Assembly: GCA_965221185.1 (NCBI GenBank) | Contig: OZ244866.1 | Span: 1,488,001-1,552,000, forward strand | DNA: 64,000 nucleotides | Direction of reading: 5' to 3' | DNA from: Aldehydirespirator sp965221185 | GTDB lineage: Bacteria; Actinomycetota; Acidimicrobiia; Acidimicrobiales; Aldehydirespiratoraceae | Shown: piece after piece, positions 23,991-35,576 of the stretch | How the letters are laid out: every line of letters begins with the position of its first letter | Position numbering within the stretch: position 1 is the stretch's first letter | Notes under the pieces: generated by a model | What the model saw: only the letters and a program-made list of their open reading frames with translations | Database searches by the model: none | Told to the model about the DNA's origin: nothing | Position numbers and translations under genes: made by a program

Positions 23991-26069
23991 AGAGAGATGC
24001 CGCCGGTGACCGTGCCCAGCGATCGGCGGGCCTTCGAGGTGGTGGCCCCGTTCGAGCCCGCCGGCGACCAGCCCAAGGCCATCAAGGACCTCGCCGCGGG
24101 CGTTGCCGCCGGGCACCGCTTCCAGACGCTGCTGGGAATCACCGGCTCGGGCAAGAGCGCCACCATCGCCTGGACCATCGAGCGGGCTCAGCGGCCCACG
24201 CTGGTGCTGGCCCCCAACAAGTCGCTGGCCGCCCAGCTGGCCAACGAGCTGCGCGAGCTGTTCCCCCACAACCGGGTGGAGTACTTCGTCAGCTACTACG
24301 ACTACTACCAGCCCGAGGCGTACATGGCGGCCAGCGACACCTACATCGAGAAGGACTCATCGGTCAACGACGAGATCGACCGGCTGCGCCACTCGGCCAC
24401 CTCGGCCCTGCTCACCCGGCGCGACACGATCGTGGTGGCCTCGGTGTCGGCCATCTACGGGCTCGGCTCGCCCGAGGAGTACGAGACCCAGCTCCTCGTG
24501 CTGCACGCCGGCGGGGAGTACGACCAGCGTTCCATCCTTCGCCGCCTGGTGGACATGCAGTACGAGCGCAACGACATGAACCTGGTGCGGGGCAAGTTCC
24601 GGGTGCGGGGCGACACCATCGAGATCCATCCCGCCTACGACGAGACCGCGGTGCGGGTGGAGCTCTTCGGCGACGAGGTGGAGCGCATCACGGTGGTCGA
24701 TCCGCTCACCGGCGAGCGGCTGGAGACCCTGGAGGACCTGGTGGTGTTCCCGGCCACCCACTACGCCACCAGCGCGGAGCGGATGCAGGTCGCCGTCGGG
24801 CGCATCGAGAAGGAACTGGCCGAACGTCTGGCGCACTTCGAGGCCGAGGGCAAGCTGCTGGAGGCCCAGCGCCTGCAGATGCGCACCAGCTACGACCTCG
24901 AGATGATGGCCGAGCTCGGCTACTGCAACGGTATCGAGAACTACTCGGCGCCCATCGACGGCCGGGGCCCGGGCGAGTCGCCTTACACGCTGATCGACTA
25001 CTTCCCCGCGGACTTCTTGATGGTGATCGACGAGTCGCACGTGGCCGTGCCCCAGCTGCATGGCCAGTACGAGGGCGACCGCAGTCGCAAGGAGACCCTT
25101 ATCGAGCACGGCTTCCGGCTGCCGTCGGCAGCCGACAACCGGCCGCTGCGCTTCGACGAGGTGATGAGCCGGCTCAACCAGGTGATCTTCATGTCGGCCA
25201 CGCCCAGCGCCTACGAGTTGAGCGTGTCGGACCAGGTCGTGGAGCAGATCGTGCGGCCCACCGGGCTGGTGGATCCCGAGGTGGTGGTCAAGCCGACCAA
25301 GGGCCAGATCGACGACCTGCTGGAGGAGATCGCGGTGACCACCGGCCGCGACCAGCGGGTGCTGGTGACCACCCTCACCAAGAAGATGGCCGAGGACCTG
25401 GCCGAGTACCTGCTGGAGCGGGGCCTGCGGGTGCGGTACCTGCACAGCGAAGTCGACACCATCCAGCGCATCGAGATCCTGCGCGACCTGCGGCTGGGGG
25501 AGTTCGACGTGCTGGTGGGGATCAACCTGCTGCGGGAGGGCCTGGATCTGCCTGAGGTGTCTCTGGTGGCGATCCTCGACGCCGACAAGGAGGGCTTCCT
25601 GCGCAGCGAGACGTCGCTGATCCAGACCATGGGGCGGGCGGCTCGCAACGTCGACGGCCAGGTGATCATGTACGCCGACGCGGTGACCGACTCGATGCGG
25701 CGGGCCATATCGGAGACGATGCGCCGCCGGGGCCTGCAGCAGGCCCACAACGACCTCCACGGCATCGACCCGACCACCATCCGCAAGGCGGTAACCAACA
25801 TCCTGGCCATGATCCGGCCGGAGCGCGGCGGGGCGCCAGTGCCGGACGGCGACGTGGGCGGCGAGGCGGGCGGGGGACTGGCCGCGGCCCGCCGCCGCCG
25901 GGAGGGCCCGGATCTGGGCGAACTGCCCGACGCCGAGCTGGAGCGCCTGATCCGCACCCTCGACGAGGAGATGCGCGGCGCCGCCGCCGACCTGCGCTTC
26001 GAGTACGCGGCCCGGCTGCGCGACGAGATCAAGGACCTACGCCGAGAGCTGGCCGAGATCCGCGGCTGA
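23967..26069 (+). CDS. uvrB: UvrABC system protein B
   Basis: A 700-residue helicase-like damage-verification subunit of nucleotide excision repair. Walker A is GITGSGKSATIAW, the beta-hairpin YYDYYQPEAYMAASDTYIEK, the DEAD-type box VIDESHVAVPQLHGQ, and helicase motifs V/VI include LREGLDLPEVSLVAILDADK and QTMGRAARNVDG. The C-terminal UVR motif that contacts UvrC ends the protein (RFEYAARLRDEIKDLRRELA). GTG 23967 gives a leader encoded by the dispersed repeat. ATG 23997, preceded by GGGAGAGAG, gives the conserved N-terminus MPPVTVPSDRRAF and may be the real start. A degenerate copy of the 3' end lies at 27743-27857. Confidence 0.95.
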   Translation: MSEANKSGREMPPVTVPSDRRAFEVVAPFEPAGDQPKAIKDLAAGVAAGHRFQTLLGITGSGKSATIAWTIERAQRPTLVLAPNKSLAAQLANELRELFPHNRVEYFVSYYDYYQPEAYMAASDTYIEKDSSVNDEIDRLRHSATSALLTRRDTIVVASVSAIYGLGSPEEYETQLLVLHAGGEYDQRSILRRLVDMQYERNDMNLVRGKFRVRGDTIEIHPAYDETAVRVELFGDEVERITVVDPLTGERLETLEDLVVFPATHYATSAERMQVAVGRIEKELAERLAHFEAEGKLLEAQRLQMRTSYDLEMMAELGYCNGIENYSAPIDGRGPGESPYTLIDYFPADFLMVIDESHVAVPQLHGQYEGDRSRKETLIEHGFRLPSAADNRPLRFDEVMSRLNQVIFMSATPSAYELSVSDQVVEQIVRPTGLVDPEVVVKPTKGQIDDLLEEIAVTTGRDQRVLVTTLTKKMAEDLAEYLLERGLRVRYLHSEVDTIQRIEILRDLRLGEFDVLVGINLLREGLDLPEVSLVAILDADKEGFLRSETSLIQTMGRAARNVDGQVIMYADAVTDSMRRAISETMRRRGLQQAHNDLHGIDPTTIRKAVTNILAMIRPERGGAPVPDGDVGGEAGGGLAAARRRREGPDLGELPDAELERLIRTLDEEMRGAAADLRFEYAARLRDEIKDLRRELAEIRG

Positions 26070-26280
26070 AGTGGGTCGTTAGGTCAGAATTATGAGCTAT
26101 GATTGCGCTCGTGGCTGAATCGACCAGCGGCTACCGGGCTGCGGTGGTCCGCTCCGATCACTGATCGCCCGTCACCCTGACCGCCCTGCCGGGAGTCTTC
26201 TCGCAGGCCGAGCGCCTCAGCCGAATCGGGCCGACCGCTCTCCGGCCGCGTCGAAGAGCCGGGCGTCGAAGGCGCTGGTT

Positions 26281-26559
26281 TCAGCGTGACTTGCCAGTCG
26301 GCATGAACCGGTCCCAGGCCCACATTGAGATGGTGCTCCAAACGGTCGCCCCCACGAGGACCAGGGGCACGACGAAGAGTTCGTCCAAGTTCCAGATCAA
26401 CGAGATCCCGCCCCCGACGAGCAGTACTGCCAGTACCGACCGACCCAGCCGGCGCGCTGGCTTGCTGGCCTCAGCGTATGCGACCTTGACGCACCGGGAT
26501 CCGTAGACCAGCACTGCCAAAGACAGCAGGCCGATCAGAACGGCCAGGTCCCACCTCAC
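26281..26559 (-). CDS. Small membrane protein
   Basis: A 92-residue protein with two to three hydrophobic segments (LAVLIGLLSLAVLVYGS, LAVLLVGGGISLIWNL, LFVVPLVLVGATVWSTISMW) and basic loops. No family recognised. It overlaps the tail of the frameshifted reading frame upstream, so the true end of that frame may be earlier. Its location in the accessory islet after uvrB and its modest GC suggest acquired DNA. Confidence 0.55.
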   Translation of the reverse strand: MRWDLAVLIGLLSLAVLVYGSRCVKVAYAEASKPARRLGRSVLAVLLVGGGISLIWNLDELFVVPLVLVGATVWSTISMWAWDRFMPTGKSR

Positions 26560-27579
26560 GAGCGAGTCTCACCCCTGCCACTGCTGTGACGGGGGACTCG
26601 CGATCCTCGTCTACAGCCGATGCAGTCGAACCGGTTGTCAACGCTTCGCCCAGAAGGCGGAGCCGCTCGGCCGTAACGGCCGGTGAACATGCCAGGACGT
26701 AGCCGCGGTCAGAGTCGCCTGCGATCGCTCCTAGCAGGGGGGAGGCGAGTGATTGGAGCATGTCTTGTATCTCAGGCTCGGCCGCGACGTTTGCACCCTC
26801 GTCGCGATAGAGCCTGCCGTGGAGGTCGCGAGCGGTCCTCGGGCCAAGGTATTCCGCCTCTTCTCCAATGGCATCTAATAGCCACTTGGCAAGCTCCATG
26901 CGCCGTCCGGCCTCTTCTGACCTCTTCTTGATGTGGGCAAGGTCCGCGCTACCGCCGCGGCCGGAGTCGGCGGACTGACCTGGAGACCGTCGAGCGGCGG
27001 CTCGACGACTACAAGCTCCAAGAATGCGCTCCCAGCATCGGTGCGGTAGAGGAGTCTCCTGTCCTTGCAGCCCATGAGTGCTGCCGACTGAAGCCAGCCC
27101 CTTCGGTTGTCGACTTGTGTACTGGTCTCCCACCCGACCTGGTACTGCTCACAGGCCCAACGGTGCAAGTCTGCCGTCGTCACAGGTTGCTCAAGGCCCT
27201 TCAGCATCTCACCAATGAACTGGACCTCATGGTGAAGTCTCACGATGAGCGGCGTCGGGTCGCGGTCCAACAACCAAGCCTTCATGAACTCAGGCAGAAC
27301 CAGAACACCTGAATCGGTGAGCAGGAATCCGATCTTGCGGAGGAAACTGACTCGGTGAGCCGCAGCACCATTCGTCAGACCGAATCGAGCGGCCATGCGG
27401 ATCATGAGTTCTTTCTCAGTCGGAGGGGCTTCTCGGACGCACTCGGCCGTCCATGTGAGCGACTCGAGGTAGCCGTCATATCCGCCGGGCATCGGGAGCA
27501 CGCCCTTGGACCGCTGCTCCCACGGCACACGAGCCGGATGCGTCGAATGATCATCTACCACGGTCCTCAACCGTAGCAA
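26471..27579 (-). pseudogene. Unknown winged-helix-like protein, frameshifted
   Basis: The first part (27579 to about 26955) reads YDGYLESLTWTAECVREAPP, AHRVSFLRKIGFLLTDSGVL, LHRWACEQYQVGWETSTQVD, RRGWLQSAALMGCKDRRLLY and so on, a two-module winged-helix-like pattern. The second part continues from ADLAHIKKRSEEAGRRMELA and LARDLHGRLYRDEG-like sequence in another frame. The frame change falls near 26945-26960. Together they suggest one protein of about 330 residues broken by an indel. The family is not recognised; wHTH pairs of this kind occur in restriction and defence proteins, but that is only a resemblance. The start could be Met-30 (MPGGYDG). Confidence 0.5.
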
Positions 27580-27584
27580 GGCGA

Positions 27585-27710
27585 TCAGTTCGTCTCGGTC
27601 TTGTTGCGCAGGCCGTTGGCGGTGGCGAGGCGCACGATGCCGCGTGGGTCGCTGGTCACCATAAGATCGCGCCAGGCGGCGGTGCCGACCGCGACTGCGG
27701 CGTCATCCAT
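27585..27710 (-). pseudogene. Possible PIN-domain toxin C-terminal scrap
   Basis: The minus strand encodes MDDAAVAVGTAAWRDLMVTS DPRGIVRLATANGLR and a stop. This resembles the last third of VapC/PIN toxins (D-A-x-V-A, then TSDP/D-I). No N-terminal part is present; upstream is the uvrB-end duplicate. Probably a decayed toxin fragment. Confidence 0.4.
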
Positions 27711-27742
27711 ATCGGACGTTCCGGCTCGGGCGCAGGTGGTGC

Positions 27743-27857
27743 ACCCTCGATGAGGAGATGCGCGAGGCCGCCGCCGACCGGCGCTTCGAGTGTGCCGCTC
27801 GCCTTCGGGACGAGATCAAGGACCTCCGCCGAGAAGCTGGTGGAGATACGCAATTGA
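27743..27857 (+). pseudogene. Duplicated 3' end of uvrB
   Basis: This encodes TLDEEMREAAADRRFECAAR and LRDEIKDLRRE, matching the UvrB C-terminus (TLDEEMRGAAADLRFEYAAR). By eye there are about 18 mismatches over 38 codons. A one-base insertion near 27837 breaks the frame; without it the end would read LVEIRN-stop, parallel to LAEIRG-stop of uvrB. It marks the right side of a roughly 1.7-kb insert downstream of uvrB. Confidence 0.85.
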
Positions 27858-27877
27858 CCCGCGGCGCCGCCCAGTGG

Positions 27878-29194
27878 CTACGGACCGAGAGCGGTAATCG
27901 GCACCACCGTCACGCCTTCGGGGTGCTCGTAGCCGTAGCCCCCCGCAGTGACCACGACCAACCGAGCGGGCTCGCCTGTCCGGCTCGCGTCAACTCGCTT
28001 ATGCAAGCGCCTGAGAGAGCGAACAGCCTTCTGGATAGCCGCCGCGCCTCCTAGCTTGACCTCGACGGCGATCCAACGTCCATCGGCGCGCCTTACGATG
28101 GCATCCACTTCCAAGCCGTCGCTGTCGCGATAGTGCGAGATCTCGCAGTCAGCAGCCTGGCCGTACACCCGCAGGTCGCGCACGACCAGAGACTCGAACA
28201 GCAGTCCCGCGTACTTGAGGTCGGAGGTGACTGCGTCGGGCGTGGACGCCAGGGCGGCGACGGCGAGCGACGGGTCTGTGAAGTGGCGCTTGGGTGCGTT
28301 GCGCAGCGCCGACCGCGAAGTGATGTGAGGCCTCCAAGCCGGGAGGTCCTCCACCACGAAGACGCGGGCGAGAGCTGCCATGTACGACGACACCGTCTTG
28401 CGGTCGATCCCGGGATCGTCGCCCGCGGTGTCGGCCGCGAGAGTGGCGAAGCTTGCTTCGCTAGCGATGTTGCGGGCCACGGACTCCAGCAGCCGGCGCA
28501 CGCCAGCCGGATTGCGAGCTACACCGTCCACTCGGGACACGTCGGTGCGGCTGATCTCGTCCAGATAGCCCCTCAGCAGGCGGAGCGCGGCAGATGGTTC
28601 GGCTCCGCTGCTGACCAGGGCCGGCCATCCGCCCCGGCAGGCCATGGCCATGATCTCGCCCAGGTGACGGCGCGAGTCGCGGGCCGAGCGCCGGCCCGGC
28701 TCGAACAGCCCGGCCAGAGACACGCTGCCGTCGGACTCGCCCGACTCGAACAGGCTCATCGGGCGCATGCGGACTCTCAGCACCCTTCCCGCTCCGGAGT
28801 GCCGGGTGATGTCGTCCGGCGGATCTGCGGATCCCGTCAGGATGAACTGGCCAGACTGCCCGCGGTCGTCGCAGGCGCGTCGCATCGGGTTCCATATGTC
28901 GGGCGCCAGCTGCCACTCGTCGATCAAGAGCGGGGGAGGCGCGTCCAGCAGCACCGCCGGATCGAGGTTTGCCGCGAGCTGAGCCTGCATCGAGGCGTCA
29001 ATCAGCACCTCGTCGGCCGCGAACCGGCGACCCGTCCATGTCTTGCCGCAAGCCCTTGGCCCCTCGATCAGCACAGCCGGGGAGGCCCGCAACGCTTCGC
29101 TCATCTCGGCGTCCACCACTCGCGGCAGGTACCCCTTCGGGGCTGACCCGCCGATCGCATGGCTTGCCGCCTCAGGCGGGCGATTCCAGCGCAT
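27878..29194 (-). CDS. AAA ATPase with DUF4143 domain
   Basis: A 438-residue protein. The N-terminal AAA_14-type ATPase has Walker A in LIEGPRACGKTWTGRRF (about 41-57), Walker B PPLLIDEWQLAPDIWN (about 89-104) and sensor ILTGSADPPDD. The C-terminal DUF4143 region (about 225-400) ends in a PD-(D/E)xK-like strand pair, GLEVDAIVRRADGRWIAVEVKLGG. DUF4143 ATPases are common accessory genes of unknown role in bacteria and archaea. The upstream palindrome at 29221-29247 lies 26 bp before the start and is a probable operator. No co-transcribed partner is seen. Confidence 0.88.
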   Translation of the reverse strand: MRWNRPPEAASHAIGGSAPKGYLPRVVDAEMSEALRASPAVLIEGPRACGKTWTGRRFAADEVLIDASMQAQLAANLDPAVLLDAPPPLLIDEWQLAPDIWNPMRRACDDRGQSGQFILTGSADPPDDITRHSGAGRVLRVRMRPMSLFESGESDGSVSLAGLFEPGRRSARDSRRHLGEIMAMACRGGWPALVSSGAEPSAALRLLRGYLDEISRTDVSRVDGVARNPAGVRRLLESVARNIASEASFATLAADTAGDDPGIDRKTVSSYMAALARVFVVEDLPAWRPHITSRSALRNAPKRHFTDPSLAVAALASTPDAVTSDLKYAGLLFESLVVRDLRVYGQAADCEISHYRDSDGLEVDAIVRRADGRWIAVEVKLGGAAAIQKAVRSLRRLHKRVDASRTGEPARLVVVTAGGYGYEHPEGVTVVPITALGP

Positions 29195-29220
29195 CGCACC
29201 AGTCTAGGATAAATACCCTG

Positions 29221-29247
29221 TAAATGGGGTAGCTATACCCCCATTTA
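29221..29247. promoter_or_regulatory. Palindromic operator upstream of DUF4143 ATPase
   Basis: Perfect arms TAAATGGGG (29221-29229) and CCCCATTTA (29239-29247) are separated by nine bases. The region is AT-rich against a GC-rich background and sits between the divergent ATPase start and the end of the PIN gene. Probably a repressor site. Confidence 0.55.
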
Positions 29248-29277
29248 TAGGCCTTCTGCCTACCGAATGTCCAAGTG

Positions 29278-29658
29278 TCAGATTGTCGCGGTCTCGATGT
29301 GCAGACCAATGGCACTGGCGAGATGCTGTATGTCGTCCGCATCACTGGTGATGACTACATCGCCGCGGACTCCGCCGCCCACCGCTACCGAGGCCTCGAC
29401 CACATCGGAAGTCTTGGCCAGAACTCAGGCAGCGCCGGCAGAGCGGGCTTTCGGCTCGTCGAGTGCCTCGACCTGGCATCCGGCGAGCAGCCTCGACAGC
29501 ATTGGCTGCGGGCCACCCCTCCACGCCTGCGCCAGCACTCCGGCGGGGACGACCGGGGCTATGCCGCTCTCCAAGGCCTGGTGGTGAAGCGCCTGCATCC
29601 GCTGACTGCCGCTGTCGGCCGCAAGCAGGGCACCCGCGTCGTAGGTCACACCGTTCAC
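29278..29658 (-). pseudogene. PIN-domain toxin with in-frame TGA
   Basis: GTG start at 29658 overlaps the antitoxin stop. The product begins with the PIN motif VTYDAGALLAADSG and continues VVPAGVLAQAWRGG and LSRLLAGCQVEALDE. A TGA at 29425-29427 interrupts it; in the same frame it continues VLAKTSDVVEASVAVGGGVR, DVVITSDADDIQHLASAIGL and stops at 29278. Without the TGA it would be a normal 126-residue VapC-like RNase. The downstream catalytic Asp residues (TSDVVEA and TSDADD) lie after the stop, so the product is probably inactive unless the TGA is read through or is a sequencing error. Confidence 0.8.
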
Positions 29659-29915
29659 GGTCGATCCCGCGTCGCGACGCCGGCCCGCTTCAACACCGAG
29701 TCCGCCCAGGCGACGTCCTCCGCGGTCGGTGGGCCGACCTCGGCCTCCCACTCGGCCATGGCTGCCAGGCAGCCCTCGATGAGGAGCGCTCGCTCGGCAG
29801 CTGCGTTCAACCACGCCGACAGGCTCAACCCCTTCTTCTCCGCGGCGAGCGCGGCTTCCCTGGCCACCATCTCGTCGAGAGCCACCGACAACTTCTTCAC
29901 GGCCACACGTCCCAT
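29655..29915 (-). CDS. Antitoxin of VapBC-like pair
   Basis: An 86-residue protein. The N-terminal VAVKKLSVALDEMVAREAAL and KGLSLSAWLNAAAERALLIE match a ribbon-helix-helix/CopG-like antitoxin, with an acidic toxin-binding tail (MAEWEAEVGPPTAEDVAWAD). Its stop TGA overlaps the GTG of the PIN toxin, the usual antitoxin-first arrangement. It would repress its own promoter, which should lie between 29916 and about 30000. Since the toxin is interrupted, the antitoxin may be a leftover. Confidence 0.75.
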   Translation of the reverse strand: MGRVAVKKLSVALDEMVAREAALAAEKKGLSLSAWLNAAAERALLIEGCLAAMAEWEAEVGPPTAEDVAWADSVLKRAGVATRDRP

Positions 29916-30062
29916 AGTAATACCGCATTCCTACCAGCGCCGGCCCCGACAACGTCAGGAGCCCGCAGGTGTGTTCGATCCGATGACGATTGTACCATGA
30001 TACAGATTGATAAGGCTTAACAATGCTTGACAGATGTCACACCCCTATGGCATGATGTGATC

Positions 30063-31409
30063 ATGATGCTGACGGCGGCGCAACAGGTGCGGGACGGTCT
30101 GGCGGAGTTGATCCGCTTGGTCAAATGCGGGGGCGCTTCAACGATGGATGCGCGGCGGGTGCTGTCGGAGTCGAAGGCGTTCGCGGCGCAGGTGGCGGTG
30201 TTGCAGGCTGACGCGGCCGCGCTGGTCGCGGCTGGTGAGCGTCACGGCGACGGCGGTGCTGGGGTGCTGGCCCAGGCGGTGGGGCTGTCCAGGCGGGATG
30301 CTGCCGGGCAGGTCAAGGCGGTCGAGCAGTTGCAGTCGATGCCTGACGTGCGCGATGCGGTGACAGACGGGGAGATCTCCTTGGCCAATGCCAAGACGCT
30401 CGCTCAGGCTTCGGAGAAGATCAGTGCCGCTCAGGTCGAGCGGGACGGCGACTTGTTGGAGAAGGCTGCCTCGCTGTCTCCAGAGCAGTTCTCCCGGGAA
30501 GCGGGCCGATGGGTTGTGCGGCGCCAAGACGATGGCGGTGAGGGCGAGTACCGGCGGCAGCGGACCCGACGACGGCTGAACATCTGGAACGGCGACAACG
30601 GCATGGTTCATCTCCGCGGCGACCTCGACCCGGTGGCGGGCGCCAAGATGCGCACGCGGCTGCTCAAGGAGGCCGAGCGGCTGCGGCGATGCGATGTTGG
30701 CAATCCCGGCGGCGAGCAGCGCACCCTTCCTCAGCGGCTTGTCGACGCCCTCGAAACACTGACGGCGCCCAGCGGCTCGGCCGACAGCCACGGAAGCAGG
30801 CCTTCGGCTGACATCACTATCGTTCAGCACCTGAGCCCCGAGGGCGATAGATCCTTCGCCGAGATCGCCGACGGCGGTGTGATCCCCCAGAGCATGCTCG
30901 AGGAGCAGTTCTGCAACGCCAGGATCGTGGGAGTCGTGTTCAGCAGCAAGGGCCTGCCTCTGTGGCGGGGACCCGCGCTGCCGCGGCCCACCAAAGCCCA
31001 GATGGACGCTCTAATCGCCCGTTACGGCGGATGCGGAGGCTGCGGCGAGCACTCCGCCATGTGCCAGGCCCATCACATCCGGCCGAGGTCTCAGGGCGGT
31101 CCCACCGACATCGACAACTTGATACCGCTGTGCTGGGGATGCCACGACAAGGTCCACTCCTACGACTGGCAAGTGGTACCCAGCGGCAACCTGCACACCC
31201 TCGCGCCCCCAGAGCGCATCCGCTACGGCCCGGCCCACGCGCCCGACCCTCCGCCCATTCACGGGCCACCCCACCCACAAGGGCCGGGCAGCTCATCCGA
31301 CCGACGGCAGGCGCCCATCCGAACGGCCCAGCCCCTGGCGAGTCCCTGTGAGCAGACTGACGCACATTCGACGTCGTACGCGAATGACCGGCTCTTCGCG
31401 GTCGCATAG
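30063..31409 (+). CDS. DUF222 / HNH endonuclease (13E12-type)
   Basis: A 448-residue protein from ATG 30063 (an upstream start at 30027 adds 12). The N-terminal DUF222 helical region (about 10-300) contains AVGLSRRDAAGQVKAVEQLQ and DGEISLANAKTLAQA. The C-terminal HNH nuclease (about 330-385) has a zinc site CGGCGEHSAMCQAHHIRPRS followed by DNLIPLCWGCHDKVH. A Pro-rich tail is probably disordered. This multi-copy family is almost restricted to Actinobacteria and is associated with mobile or REP13E12-type repeats. It stands alone in the accessory islet. Confidence 0.88.
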   Translation: MMLTAAQQVRDGLAELIRLVKCGGASTMDARRVLSESKAFAAQVAVLQADAAALVAAGERHGDGGAGVLAQAVGLSRRDAAGQVKAVEQLQSMPDVRDAVTDGEISLANAKTLAQASEKISAAQVERDGDLLEKAASLSPEQFSREAGRWVVRRQDDGGEGEYRRQRTRRRLNIWNGDNGMVHLRGDLDPVAGAKMRTRLLKEAERLRRCDVGNPGGEQRTLPQRLVDALETLTAPSGSADSHGSRPSADITIVQHLSPEGDRSFAEIADGGVIPQSMLEEQFCNARIVGVVFSSKGLPLWRGPALPRPTKAQMDALIARYGGCGGCGEHSAMCQAHHIRPRSQGGPTDIDNLIPLCWGCHDKVHSYDWQVVPSGNLHTLAPPERIRYGPAHAPDPPPIHGPPHPQGPGSSSDRRQAPIRTAQPLASPCEQTDAHSTSYANDRLFAVA

Positions 31410-31416
31410 CGCCATC

Positions 31417-31713
31417 ATGATGTGGAGGGACGCCGCTGAGAGGATTGACGCCGGAATCGCGACGATGCTGGTGTGCGTCACGGACGGGAGTGTCACCACC
31501 GCAGAGGCGCTCAAGGCAGCCAAGCAGGCGGCAGCCGATATGGCGGAGATGGTCGCCCTCGTCGACATCGAACGGACTCCCACGGAGGAACTCCGCGAGA
31601 TCATGAGGACGTGCGAAGCGTTCTCGGCCAAGTTGACGGAGTTTGAGGAGAGAGCGGAAGCCATCCTCGCCGCGATCGAGCATCAAGGCGAGGATGACGC
31701 TGCGGTGGCATGA
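31417..31713 (+). CDS. Small helical protein of unknown function
   Basis: A 98-residue, alanine- and glutamate-rich helical protein (MMWRDAAERIDAGIATMLVC, AEALKAAKQAAADMAEMVAL, CEAFSAKLTEFEERAEAILA). No domain recognised. It ends with ATGA overlapping the start of the PP2C phosphatase, so the two are probably co-translated. Its N-terminal helix pattern is reminiscent of the first helices of DUF222 proteins, and it may derive from the end of such a gene. Confidence 0.55.
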   Translation: MMWRDAAERIDAGIATMLVCVTDGSVTTAEALKAAKQAAADMAEMVALVDIERTPTEELREIMRTCEAFSAKLTEFEERAEAILAAIEHQGEDDAAVA

Positions 31714-32516
31714 TCACGGGCGTGACTGGCTCTGATTCGGCCGATTCGCATACTGCTCGAACTGGGGCGTCGGTGGCGGCGGTCAGCGATATAGGGCCTC
31801 GGCGGGTGAACGAGGACCGGGCGATGGCGGCCCTCGCCCCGGACGACGGGAGTTGGGTGATCGCGGTGGCCGACGGGCTGGGCGGGCACACCCGCGGCGA
31901 CGAGGCCGCGCAGGCGGCGGTAGGGGGGCTGCCCCGGCGGATCGCCAGCCCGGACGAGATGGCCGTGGCCTTCGGGGAGGCCAATGAGCGGGTACTCGCC
32001 CTGACAGGCCCGGAGGGGTGGCAGCGGCGCCTGCCCCTGTTCATGTTCCCGATGAGCACCCTGACCGTGGCCGCCTGGACGCCCGAGGGTGGCCTCTTGA
32101 TCGGCTGGATGGGCGACACCCTGCCCTTCGTGGCCACGGCCAGCCCGGACGGGTTCGGCGGATACTGCTGCGGGCGCCCCCACCGCAGTCCCGACGGCAG
32201 CATTGACATCTGCCTGGGAATGCCGCCCATGCACGGAGGTGAAGGCGCCGGGCTGGTCGAGGTGGAGATAGTCGGGGAGTCCGGAGCTGGATCGCGGCCC
32301 GACGCCGTGATTCTGGCCAGCGACGGCGCTTGGGAGCCCTTCGTGTACGCGCACGGCGCTGAATGGTTGTCGGACGACTCGGTGAGCGGCGGCATCGGCG
32401 CGGCGTGTGGAGCCAGCGCCGATACGGCCCAAGACGTGGCCGATCACGCCCTGACCGAGGCCGTCCGTCTAGGCCTCAACGACAACGCCACCATCGCCGT
32501 CGCACTCTGGCACTGA
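31710..32516 (+). CDS. PP2C-family protein phosphatase
   Basis: A 268-residue PPM/PP2C Ser/Thr phosphatase. Metal-binding and core motifs are SDIGPRRVNEDRAMA (about 29-43), VAVADGLGGHTRGDEAAQAA, LIGWMGDTLPFV, ILASDGAWEPFV and LNDNATIAVALWH. Some metal ligands typical of the family can be placed at Asp in ADGLGG and Asp in LNDN. It is soluble, with no transmembrane segment. It is translationally coupled to the small helical protein upstream and lies 68 bp before uvrA. Its substrate kinase is not in view. Confidence 0.85.
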   Translation: MITGVTGSDSADSHTARTGASVAAVSDIGPRRVNEDRAMAALAPDDGSWVIAVADGLGGHTRGDEAAQAAVGGLPRRIASPDEMAVAFGEANERVLALTGPEGWQRRLPLFMFPMSTLTVAAWTPEGGLLIGWMGDTLPFVATASPDGFGGYCCGRPHRSPDGSIDICLGMPPMHGGEGAGLVEVEIVGESGAGSRPDAVILASDGAWEPFVYAHGAEWLSDDSVSGGIGAACGASADTAQDVADHALTEAVRLGLNDNATIAVALWH

Positions 32517-32584
32517 CCGGCCCCATGGCCGGATTACGAACACCTGTTCGCCGCATGAGGAGGCCCAGCGGGTAGAGTCTGAAC

Positions 32585-35488
<2,904 letters not shown>

Positions 35489-35524
35489 CCCTCCGCCGCA
35501 AAATGCGTCATTTTCTAGGATATT

Positions 35525-35554
35525 CCCAGAAAAGCACGACGATTCTTTTCCGGG
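35525..35554. terminator. Hairpin between uvrA and uvrC
   Basis: Imperfect arms CCCAGAAAAG (35525-35534) and CTTTTCCGGG (35545-35554) form a stem with a ten-base loop in a locally AT-richer stretch. It could be a weak terminator or processing hairpin; no U-tract follows. Confidence 0.35.
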
Positions 35555-35576
35555 AGCAGGGTTTGGGCGGGGCGCT

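Noticed and set aside
26101..26163. Short open frame just after uvrB (ATG to TGA, about 20 codons)
   Set aside because: Too short, with no ribosome site or similarity, and it lies in the islet junction.
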